From Bacteroidota bacterium (GTDB lineage Bacteria; Bacteroidota; Bacteroidia; Flavobacteriales_F; PHOS-HE28), in contig JAEZAU010000229.1 of NCBI GenBank assembly GCA_023430325.1, positions 1 through 5,574 on the forward strand: DNA of 5,574 nt, in the 5' to 3' direction. A program made the translations under genes and the position numbers. The notes beneath the pieces are model-generated. The model ran no database searches and was not told the origin of the DNA. It saw only the letters and a list, made by a program, of their open reading frames with translations. Shown one piece after another: positions 1 to 5,574 of the stretch (its first letter is position 1; each line of letters begins with the position of its first letter).

Positions 1-1
1 G

Positions 2-91
2 TTGCAGGTGGCGCTCCCTATCGTGCTGCAGGATATCGTGTCACGTGGCTGGAAGATGAAAGCACTTCCGGCACGGTCCATCACTGTTTGA
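2..91 (+). CDS. Possible C-terminal tail of a convergent gene, 5' partial, unrecognised
   Basis: Reading from base 2 on the plus strand, 29 codons stay open to a TGA at 89-91, giving a tail that starts LQVALPIVLQDIVSRGW and ends LPARSITV. All three Ile codons are ATC, and G/C-ending codons are in the majority, as in the operon genes. If real, it converges on the PorE-like gene with an 11-base overlap of coding ends, and its stop lies within the 72-99 hairpin. I do not recognise the peptide. A stretch this short can be open by chance, and frame 1 on the same strand is also open here, so the call is weak. No other gene is supported in bases 1-80. Confidence 0.25.
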   Translation: MQVALPIVLQDIVSRGWKMKALPARSITV

Positions 92-99
92 TGTCCGTG
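72..99 (-). terminator. Putative 3' hairpin spanning the PorE-like stop codon
   Basis: Plus-strand CACGG (72-76) pairs with CCGTG (95-99), and CATCA (79-83) pairs with TGATG (89-93). This gives a 10-bp stem broken by a 2x1 internal loop (77-78 against 94), with a 5-base loop at 84-88. The operon's final stop codon (83-81) lies in the stem. There is no clear T-run after it on either strand, so intrinsic termination is uncertain; it could instead protect the mRNA 3' end, or be chance. Confidence 0.35.
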
Positions 100-2285
100 A
101 CCTTGTATTCGGCGCGTCGGTTGATGGCGTGTTCCGCCTCGCTGCATTCCGTGCCTTCGGTGCAATGGTTCAGCGGCATCGATCCGCCATGCCCACGGGC
201 GGTTATCCGTTCCTTCGGCACCCCGTTCTTGATCAGGTATTCGGCGATCACGTCCGCCTGTTTTTGTGTCTGCTTCAGCTTCTCGGCCGCATTGCCTTTT
301 GCATCGGAATGAACACCGACCTCTATCCGTAACGTAGGGTTCACCAGCATTCTTTCCACCACCAGGTCAAGATCGGCCTTCGCTGCCGCATCCAGGCTTG
401 GCCTTCCGGTACCGAACCGCACGTTCTTCAAGGGAATTGAGGTGCCGATCAATACCGGTTCAAAGGACAGGTCACGCTCCTTGTTCAGATCGATGATGCC
501 TTCGTTCATTCCTTTGGTACTGATCGGAACGGTCTGGCTGAAATAACCCTCCTTCTCAAAGTGGACCTCGAACTCCTCATTGCCCTGTATCCTGAACTGG
601 AAATCACCGCTCTCATTGGTGCGATGGTTCTCTGAGTGGAAACTGCTCAGGTTCACGATGCTCACCGTCATGTCAGGTATGAAATGGATCGTTCCTTTCT
701 CCCTTACGGCGCCGCGCAAAAGAAGGCCTTCGCTGGAAATGAGAGTGAGATCGCGCGTGAGGATCTGCTCCTGCTCAATGTTCTCTGTGCTCAGGTGGCC
801 TTGCGCTTCATGCCGCCCGGGTGCTCGCGCCACTACACGATAAGCTTTTCCTTTCTCCACCGGGAATGCATATTCACCGCGGCTGTCGGTCTGTGCAATG
901 TCGATCACTTTTCCCTCATCGTTCCTCAATTCCACTTCTGCAGCGATCACGGCCATATCGGTCTCCTTGTCCATCACCACGCCGGTCACAAGGAAGCGTT
1001 CCTCCAGCGGTGAAAGCATTTCGAAACCGTAGAGGTCATCATCGCCCATGCCGCCAGGCCTGTTGCTTGAAAAGAATCCCTTCCGGCCCTCCCGATCGAT
1101 GATGAATCCGAAGTCATCCTTCGAGCTGTTCACCGGTGCGCCCACGTTTATCGCAGGCCTGAAAGATCCTTTTCCGGTAGTGGCGGCTGCGAAGATGTCC
1201 AACCCACCCAGACCCGGATGGCCGTTGGATGAGAAGTAGAGCGTGCCATCATGGCTGATATAGGGGAACGATTCATTGAACGGTGTGTTCACCATGGCGC
1301 CGAGATTGCGCGGCTCTCCCCACTGGCCATTCTGTTCATGACAGACATAGATGTCCGTACCACCGAGGCCCCCGGGCATGTCGCTGACAAAATACAGCTG
1401 CTTTCCATCAGGAGATAGGGCGGGATGGCCGATGGAGATCTCACTGTTATTGAAGATGAACTCCTCAATTCCGGAGTACTGGCCCATCTGCTCATATGCC
1501 TTGAAGATGCTCAACCTGCTGATACCCTGCTGGCTCTTTTGTGATCGGCCCTTGAAGAAATTATTGCGTGTGAACCAGATCACATCACCATCGGTACTTG
1601 CCGTGGCTGGCCCTTCGTGAAAACGGCTGTTCACCTTGCCTGGAAGTGTCCGTGCGTTCAACAGGTCACCGTCGTTGCTCACATCAGCAACGTACAGATC
1701 GAGGAATGGCTGATCGTTCCATGCTGCCCGGCGTTCTATGCCTACGGGATTGTTGCGTGCGGAACTGAACATCACCTTGTCCACACCGAGCCATGCAGCA
1801 CCAAAATCCGAGTAACTGCTGTTGATGCTTATGCTGCGGATCTTGAAGCGATCGGTATCCTGCACGAATTTCTTGGCAAAACCGCTGATGTTGCTTCGGG
1901 TGGTCGTACCCGGTTCGATCATGCGCAGGTATTCGTCCATCGCTTCCTCGGCCTCCTCGTACTTCCCATTGCTTTTCAATGCCTGCGCGTAATTGTACAG
2001 GTCGCTCGGTTCACGGTTGAGGAACTTCACCACGGTGGAATACCAACGCTCGGCCTCCACGGTATCACCGATCTTGATATAGCTCAACGCAAGACGCTTG
2101 GCCACATGATCGTTCACCGCACCGAGGTCCGCGGCGGCTTTGTAACCGGCTATCGCGCGGGCATATGCCATGTCCTCGAAATGCTTGTCGGCCTCGCGGA
2201 TGTACGTATCCGCATTGCTTTGTGCGAGCAGGGTGCCGATGTTCAACAGCAGCAACAGGAGTATGAGCGGGCTGCGGAGGTTCAT
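81..2285 (-). CDS. PorE-like TPR / PD40 beta-propeller / CRD / OmpA C-terminal domain periplasmic protein
   Basis: This probably bridges the outer-membrane T9SS partner and the cell wall. The 734 residues contain: a signal peptide (1 to about 21, ending LLAQ, no lipobox Cys); TPR-like helices (about 25-123); a PD40/WD40-like propeller (about 155-425) with clear blades at PALSPDGKQLYFVSD (288-302), YISHDGTLYFSSN (342-354) and RKGFFSSNRPGGMGDDDLY (401-419); two carboxypeptidase-regulatory-like beta domains (about 431-500 and 521-590); and an OmpA C-terminal domain (about 619-730) with NVRF, HSDAKG, a CTEGTEC loop and NRRAEYKV. This order matches PorE (PG1058) of Porphyromonas gingivalis, but with a second regulatory-like domain. 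In the OmpA domain the Asp of the H(S/T)D motif is present (D661) while the conserved Arg 15 residues later is Gln (Q676). The start is the only ATG that gives a signal peptide, and it overlaps the porP-like stop as TGATG. Similar OmpA/PD40 proteins recur next to PorP genes, so a paralogue of PorE is more likely than PorE itself. Confidence 0.92.
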   Translation of the reverse strand: MNLRSPLILLLLLLNIGTLLAQSNADTYIREADKHFEDMAYARAIAGYKAAADLGAVNDHVAKRLALSYIKIGDTVEAERWYSTVVKFLNREPSDLYNYAQALKSNGKYEEAEEAMDEYLRMIEPGTTTRSNISGFAKKFVQDTDRFKIRSISINSSYSDFGAAWLGVDKVMFSSARNNPVGIERRAAWNDQPFLDLYVADVSNDGDLLNARTLPGKVNSRFHEGPATASTDGDVIWFTRNNFFKGRSQKSQQGISRLSIFKAYEQMGQYSGIEEFIFNNSEISIGHPALSPDGKQLYFVSDMPGGLGGTDIYVCHEQNGQWGEPRNLGAMVNTPFNESFPYISHDGTLYFSSNGHPGLGGLDIFAAATTGKGSFRPAINVGAPVNSSKDDFGFIIDREGRKGFFSSNRPGGMGDDDLYGFEMLSPLEERFLVTGVVMDKETDMAVIAAEVELRNDEGKVIDIAQTDSRGEYAFPVEKGKAYRVVARAPGRHEAQGHLSTENIEQEQILTRDLTLISSEGLLLRGAVREKGTIHFIPDMTVSIVNLSSFHSENHRTNESGDFQFRIQGNEEFEVHFEKEGYFSQTVPISTKGMNEGIIDLNKERDLSFEPVLIGTSIPLKNVRFGTGRPSLDAAAKADLDLVVERMLVNPTLRIEVGVHSDAKGNAAEKLKQTQKQADVIAEYLIKNGVPKERITARGHGGSMPLNHCTEGTECSEAEHAINRRAEYKVTDIKQ

Positions 2286-2287
2286 CA
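2283..2287 (-). other. TGATG stop/start overlap between PorP-like and PorE-like genes
   Basis: The PorP-like stop TGA (2287-2285) and the PorE-like start ATG (2285-2283) share one base. The upstream sequence shows no Shine-Dalgarno-like motif. The arrangement supports a single transcript and coupled translation of the two envelope proteins. Confidence 0.85.
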
Positions 2288-3208
2288 GAAGTAACGTGGT
2301 GATATGGTGCGGCCCTGGATGAAACGCAGATCGTAGCTCACCATGATCTCGTGTGTGCCGGCGCTGTATGCACCGATCCTGGTGGTGGTAAGATCGAAGG
2401 CGTAACCTGCCCGCAATTGGTCATTGATCTGGTACTGGCCCATAACACCGAACGCATTGCCAAGACGATACATTGCCCCGAACCAGATCCTTTCACGCAG
2501 CAGGAAATTCGCGTTGAGGTCCAGTGAAAGTGGTGCACCCTGCACGGTGCGCAGCATGAACGAAGGCTTGAACTTCAAGTCCTGCGTGACATCGAGAACA
2601 TAGCCGGCAATGAGGAAATAATGCCTGCGTTCCTTGGTAGCCGCGATCAATGCGTTCCCGCTTGTGATCTCCGTATCGTTCTCGAGAAGTTTGGGGGCTG
2701 AAAGACCCAGATACCAAAGCTGGCTATGCCAGAAGAGCCCGAAGCCGAAATTCGGCCGAAGCTCTCCCTTCATGTTGACACTTGCTGGATCGGGATCAAC
2801 AGTAGTGAGCGAAGCAATGTCCGCCTGCTGCATGTTGATGCCGCCTTTCAAGCCGAAGGCGAGTCTCGATCCTTCAGTGACCTGAATGCGGTAGGCGAAG
2901 TCACCGAACGCCGCGATCTGTTGGGACGGACCGATCTTGTCGTTCATCAAGGTGAGTCCCACGGCCATGTTCTGGTCCTTCAAAGGCGTATGGGCCAGGA
3001 GCGTCTGGGTGGAAGGCGCACCATCGAAACCGACCCACTGGTGACGGCTCAGCCCCATGATCGTGAACACGTCAGCGCTGCCTGCATAGCCCGGATTGAA
3101 GGCCAGTGTGTTGAACATGTACTGGCTGTAGAGCGGATCTTGCTGCCCGAAGGAGCAGAACGGCAATGCCGCGATCGCCATGATGAGGATATGTCTGCCC
3201 AGCCTCAT
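2285..3208 (-). CDS. PorP/SprF family type IX secretion outer-membrane protein
   Basis: This is an outer-membrane protein that helps export or retain type B T9SS substrates. The 307 residues fit the family's usual length of about 300-330. A signal peptide spans about residues 1-21 (cleavage likely at SFG|QQ). The mature start has the classic QDPLYSQYMFN (23-33) and NPGYAGS (38-44), then RHQWVGFDGAP (55-65), TQ and HTPL. The C-terminal part has FDLTTTRIGAYSAGTHEIM (271-289) and the typical ending SPRYF, whose terminal Phe is expected of a beta-barrel protein. The repeated amphipathic strands fit a barrel of the TIGR03519/PF11751 family. ATG at 3208-3206 shares ATGA with the upstream stop, and the stop at 2287-2285 shares one base with the next start, so it is translated as part of the operon. 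Paralogues are usually several per genome, so I do not assign porP or sprF itself; a dedicated partner for the adjacent adhesin is the best inference. Confidence 0.95.
   Translation of the reverse strand: MRLGRHILIMAIAALPFCSFGQQDPLYSQYMFNTLAFNPGYAGSADVFTIMGLSRHQWVGFDGAPSTQTLLAHTPLKDQNMAVGLTLMNDKIGPSQQIAAFGDFAYRIQVTEGSRLAFGLKGGINMQQADIASLTTVDPDPASVNMKGELRPNFGFGLFWHSQLWYLGLSAPKLLENDTEITSGNALIAATKERRHYFLIAGYVLDVTQDLKFKPSFMLRTVQGAPLSLDLNANFLLRERIWFGAMYRLGNAFGVMGQYQINDQLRAGYAFDLTTTRIGAYSAGTHEIMVSYDLRFIQGRTISPRYF
3205..3208 (-). other. ATGA stop/start overlap between adhesin and PorP-like genes
   Basis: On the minus strand the adhesin stop TGA (3207-3205) lies inside ATGA, whose ATG (3208-3206) starts the PorP/SprF-like gene. 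No Shine-Dalgarno-like purine tract precedes it; the preceding codons read YIYLNR. The overlap suggests translational coupling, which is an inference. Confidence 0.85.
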
Positions 3209-5574
3209 CGGTTCAAGTAGATGTAGCCGGTGTACGCGGGATCTTCATTGCCGAGCTCGATCACATAGAAATATGTTCCCGCGGGAGCCTTGCCCTGGAT
3301 CAACGCATCCATCGAAGTTCCATCCCAGACCACTGTGCTGTTGTCATAGCCTGCCGCTTCATAGATCTTGCTGCCCCAACGATTGAATATCACCACCGTG
3401 TTCGCGGGGAAGCCTTCGATGCCCGGGATCACCAACAGGTCGTTGATGCCATCATCGTTCGGCGAGAAGGCTCCAGGTATGAAAATGTCATCCTCCAGAT
3501 CGCATGGTGATGAGCCCGTTACCGGTACGCTCGCGCATGCCGATGCATCATCCACAGTGATCTCGAATTGTTGATGCGTGGGAATGGGTGCACTGATGAA
3601 CATGAATGGCGCCGAACTGGAGAGAACACCATTCATACCCACCACCGAATAGCTAGAGGGATCGCCGCCTTGCACGGTGAATGAAACAGTGTAGGTACGG
3701 TCCTGCTCGTTGCACACGGTGCTTACATCGATCACTTCCAGCCCCTCGATCACGGTGACCGAAACAGCACTTTCATCGCTACCGCAGCTGGTTATGATCT
3801 CATATCCGAAGAGGTAGATCCCTGGTACAAGCACTTGAGGGTCCAGCATGCTACCGCTCAAGGCGCCTTCTGCACCTGCCGGCGCCGTCCAAATGCCATT
3901 GGTCTGTGCTCCGGGGGAAAGGGCCGCGGTGAGATCCACTTCGATCGAATTATCACATACCGTTGTGCTCACATCATCGCCGGCATTAGCCTCTGGATCC
4001 ACATTGACAGTGATCTGAGCGCTGGCAGCATCACAGAATTCATTGCCAGCAACAGTGTAGGTATAGAGGCCCGCGAGGTGCATCGCTGGATCAAAGATGT
4101 TGCCATGCGGTTGGCCATCAGGGGCGCTCCAACTGCCGCCCGCTTCGGGATCGCCGGCCAGTGTTGCGAACAGATCGACCGCTGAAGCTGTGAAACATAT
4201 CGTAATGGTGGTATCCGATCCCGGATCGAGATACTCCGAGGTGGTAAGTGTCAATGTGGATGAGACGACACCGCATCCGATATCCGTTATCTGATAAGCG
4301 AATTGCGCAGTGGTACCCGGTGGAAGAAGTTGTGCGTTCAACACACCATCTGGCAACAATGCTCCTGTTCCAGTGATATCCGTCCAACTACCGCCTGGAT
4401 CCGGTGATCCACCGATCAATGAAAAGAGCTCGATCGACATGTCCCCGCCGCAGATCGTCAGTGTGCTGTCCGTACCGGCATTCGAGCCCGTGGTGACATT
4501 GATCGTTACAGTGCTTGAAGCTGCCGGGCATGGTCCATTGGACGGGAAGGAGTATTCGAACTGCCACGAACCGAGACCTGCTGCGGAAGGATCGAAAAGG
4601 TCCCCTGTCAATGCGTCAGATCCATCCAGATCGGTCCATGTGCCACCAGGTTGCGCTTCGGGTCCGAGCACTTCCAGCAGGTTCACTGCAGTGGAAGTCA
4701 CACAACTGCTGGCCGTGGTGCTTGTGCCGGGGTTGGCTGCTTCGGTAACGCCGATGAACAATGTTGCGCTCGCTGCAGTGCAGCCGGCAGAGCCTCCCAC
4801 CGTGTAGATGTATGGACCCGGAGCATCGCTGGCCGGATCGAAGAAAGGTCCGTGAGGTTCGCCATCAGGATCCACCCAGGTGCCACCGGTCTGTGGTGCG
4901 CAACCGAGATTGTTGACCATTGGGATCGGCGTCTGATCCGAGCACACGTTGATCGATGCGTTGCAGCCGGCGTTCGGTACAGCGGGTTCATCCACTTCCA
5001 CGCAAGCGACGGCGTTCGCGCAGGGAAGCTGTCCCGAAACGGTATAGCAATACAGGCCCGGTGAATCCACCGCTGGATTGTAGATCCCTGAATGTGGAAT
5101 GCCCTGCGTGAAGAATTGCCAGCTTCCGCCTTGCTGTGCATCAGGCCCGAGCAGATCGAAAAGCGCGATCGGCGCACCATTCGAGCAGATCGCGAAGGAC
5201 GTGTTATCCCCGGCATCAGGTGCTTCCTGCACACCCACCGTCACAGTAGCTGAATCCGCCGGACACGCGCCTGCGGCGGGAATGCGATAGGTGTAAACAC
5301 CGGGTACATCGCTTGCTGGATCGAATGTTCCGTCATGCTGATCGCCGTTCGGATCGCGCCATGTTCCATCTGCATCCGGAGAACAACCGAGCGAATTCGC
5401 CAATGGGATGGATGAGCCATTGCTGCATACGTTCACCTGACCATTGCAACCCGCGTTCGGCCCATCAACAACGTTCACGGTGACGCGCGCTGTATCGCTT
5501 TCGCAAAGCGATGATGATGGCAGTATGTAGTCGAAGCGCCATGTGGTGTTGATAGGAACTTCAGATGCATCGAA
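3205..5574 (-). CDS. Large repeat-containing T9SS type B sorting domain (CHU_C) surface protein, 5' partial
   Basis: This is the C-terminal part of a secreted, adhesin-like protein; 789 codons are visible. The frame stays open to the right edge with no stop between 5479 and 5574, and an apparent GTG start at 5478 falls inside a repeat, so the true start lies outside the window. Numbering from the first visible codon: a partial repeat (1-38), seven Ig-like repeats (39-611), a non-repeat linker domain (612-696) and a C-terminal domain (697-789) with FSPNDDGIND (703-712), FNRWG (730-734), WDG (750-752), PAGTYFY (764-770) and the ending YTGYIYLNR. These are the hallmarks of the gliding-motility-associated C-terminal family (CHU_C/TIGR04131), the type B signal that directs export through T9SS to the cell surface. 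Composition is rich in Gly, Ala, Asp, Thr and Ser with very few Lys, typical of extracellular repeat proteins. The stop overlaps the porP-like start by 4 bases. The ligand and full length cannot be inferred; adhesion is an inference from architecture. Confidence 0.93.
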   Translation of the reverse strand, partial: FDASEVPINTTWRFDYILPSSSLCESDTARVTVNVVDGPNAGCNGQVNVCSNGSSIPLANSLGCSPDADGTWRDPNGDQHDGTFDPASDVPGVYTYRIPAAGACPADSATVTVGVQEAPDAGDNTSFAICSNGAPIALFDLLGPDAQQGGSWQFFTQGIPHSGIYNPAVDSPGLYCYTVSGQLPCANAVACVEVDEPAVPNAGCNASINVCSDQTPIPMVNNLGCAPQTGGTWVDPDGEPHGPFFDPASDAPGPYIYTVGGSAGCTAASATLFIGVTEAANPGTSTTASSCVTSTAVNLLEVLGPEAQPGGTWTDLDGSDALTGDLFDPSAAGLGSWQFEYSFPSNGPCPAASSTVTINVTTGSNAGTDSTLTICGGDMSIELFSLIGGSPDPGGSWTDITGTGALLPDGVLNAQLLPPGTTAQFAYQITDIGCGVVSSTLTLTTSEYLDPGSDTTITICFTASAVDLFATLAGDPEAGGSWSAPDGQPHGNIFDPAMHLAGLYTYTVAGNEFCDAASAQITVNVDPEANAGDDVSTTVCDNSIEVDLTAALSPGAQTNGIWTAPAGAEGALSGSMLDPQVLVPGIYLFGYEIITSCGSDESAVSVTVIEGLEVIDVSTVCNEQDRTYTVSFTVQGGDPSSYSVVGMNGVLSSSAPFMFISAPIPTHQQFEITVDDASACASVPVTGSSPCDLEDDIFIPGAFSPNDDGINDLLVIPGIEGFPANTVVIFNRWGSKIYEAAGYDNSTVVWDGTSMDALIQGKAPAGTYFYVIELGNEDPAYTGYIYLNR
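3208..3486 (-). other. T9SS type B C-terminal sorting domain (CHU_C / gliding-motility-associated)
   Basis: The last 93 residues of the repeat protein form the export signal. Visible landmarks in order are FSPNDDGIND, the VVIFNRWG strand, a WDG turn, PAGTYFY and a terminal YTGYIYLNR. Length and order match the TIGR04131/CHU_C family. Type B domains differ from type A (Por_Secre_tail) domains; work on Flavobacterium SprB and related proteins shows that they need an SprF-like partner. Such a partner is encoded immediately downstream here. Confidence 0.93.
3487..3741 (-). other. Non-repeat beta-rich linker domain before the sorting signal
   Basis: These 85 residues lack the AG...GGTW...FDP repeat pattern. 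They begin with LEVIDVSTVCNEQDRTYTV and contain FTVQGGDPSSYSVVG, a hydrophobic PFMFISAPI segment, FEITVDDASAC and a final SSPC just before the CHU_C domain. The three Cys and alternating hydrophobic pattern suggest a small secreted beta-sandwich module. Similar segments often sit directly before CHU_C domains in Bacteroidota surface proteins (general recollection of the family, not searched). Its function is unknown. Confidence 0.6.
3742..5574 (-). repeat. Array of Ig-like protein repeats (one partial and seven complete, about 80-86 aa each)
   Basis: The unit pattern is roughly (N/D)AG, then (I/V)C, a hydrophobic stretch ending in L(G/S), GG(T/S)W, FDP, Gx(Y/F)xY, a second Cys, and an alternating beta strand such as TVTVxV. 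DNA limits on the minus strand are: partial 5574-5461, R1 5460-5221, R2 5220-4978, R3 4977-4735, R4 4734-4486, R5 4485-4228, R6 4227-3988 and R7 3987-3742. R1 and R3 match each other best, with 43 of 80 residues identical by my hand count, and carry four Cys each. R2 and R4 share the LGPxAQxGG(S/T)W core, and the partial repeat resembles the end of R4. The DNA copies are well diverged, so this is an old array and not a recent tandem duplication. The array continues beyond the window. I do not assign a specific domain-database entry; it is not the SprB repeat type as I know it. Confidence 0.88.

Noticed and set aside
88..312. A 74-codon plus-strand open frame, open back to base 1 in frame 1
   Set aside because: It would overlap the conserved OmpA domain by over 200 bases in antisense. 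The minus-strand reading has NRR, CTEGTEC and HSD motifs, so this frame is a shadow.
1617..2294. A 225-codon plus-strand open frame
   Set aside because: It lies wholly antisense to the N-terminal half of the PorE-like gene. Its Gln run is just the complement of the signal-peptide Leu codons, it resembles no family I know, and the minus-strand frame has clear domains.
3144..3208. Cys in the PorP-like signal peptide (LPFCSFG) as a lipobox
   Set aside because: LPFC does not fit the lipobox consensus of a small residue before Cys. The SFG|QQ site followed by QDPLYSQY is the usual PorP/SprF start, so ordinary signal peptidase I cleavage is more likely.
4698..5234. A 178-codon minus-strand open frame inside the repeat region
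   Set aside because: It is an alternative frame within the repeat-protein gene; its Arg-, Ser- and His-rich composition is typical of an out-of-frame GC-rich shadow.
3742..5460. Recent tandem DNA duplication or phase-variable repeats
   Set aside because: The units are similar at protein level but well diverged in DNA. I saw only short shared strings such as GGATCGAA at FDP positions, with no long identical tracts or simple-sequence runs.
5476..5478. GTG at 5478-5476 as the start of the repeat protein
   Set aside because: The frame continues upstream without a stop to the window edge, and that sequence (TTWRFDY...C...TARVTV) matches the end of a repeat unit, so this GTG encodes an internal Val.

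Overview
The window looks like a segment of a Bacteroidota (Bacteroidetes) chromosome of moderately high GC, in the mid-50s percent by eye. The assignment rests on gene content: a type IX secretion system (T9SS) type B sorting domain, a PorP/SprF outer-membrane protein and a PorE-like TPR/PD40/OmpA protein. These families are essentially confined to this phylum. The sequence alone does not allow a finer placement. No Shine-Dalgarno-like sequence precedes either visible start, which is usual for the phylum.

Nearly the whole window is one minus-strand operon, read from right to left. From 5574 down to 3205 is the C-terminal 789 codons of a large secreted, adhesin-like protein whose 5' end lies beyond the right edge. 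It has a partial and then seven complete Ig-like repeats of about 80-86 residues, a non-repeat linker domain and a gliding-motility-associated (CHU_C, type B) C-terminal signal. Overlapping its stop by 4 bases (ATGA) is a 307-residue PorP/SprF-family protein (3208-2285). Overlapping that stop by 1 base (TGATG) is a 734-residue PorE-like periplasmic protein (2285-81) with TPR, beta-propeller, carboxypeptidase-regulatory-like and OmpA C-terminal domains. A 10-bp interrupted hairpin (72-99) covers the last stop codon. The remaining 80 bases may hold the tail of a convergent plus-strand gene, but support for that is weak.

The likely joint role is a substrate-plus-helper cassette. Type B T9SS substrates are known to need a cognate PorP/SprF protein for export or surface retention, and PorE-type proteins link the outer-membrane T9SS parts to peptidoglycan. 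The overlapping reading frames suggest that the three products are made together. The cassette type is known. The points most worth a second look are the replacement of the conserved peptidoglycan-binding Arg by Gln in the OmpA domain, the alternation of four-Cys and two-Cys repeats in the adhesin, and the hairpin at the operon's 3' end. I found no mobile element, CRISPR array, tRNA or rRNA, and no gene-free stretch over 300 bases.
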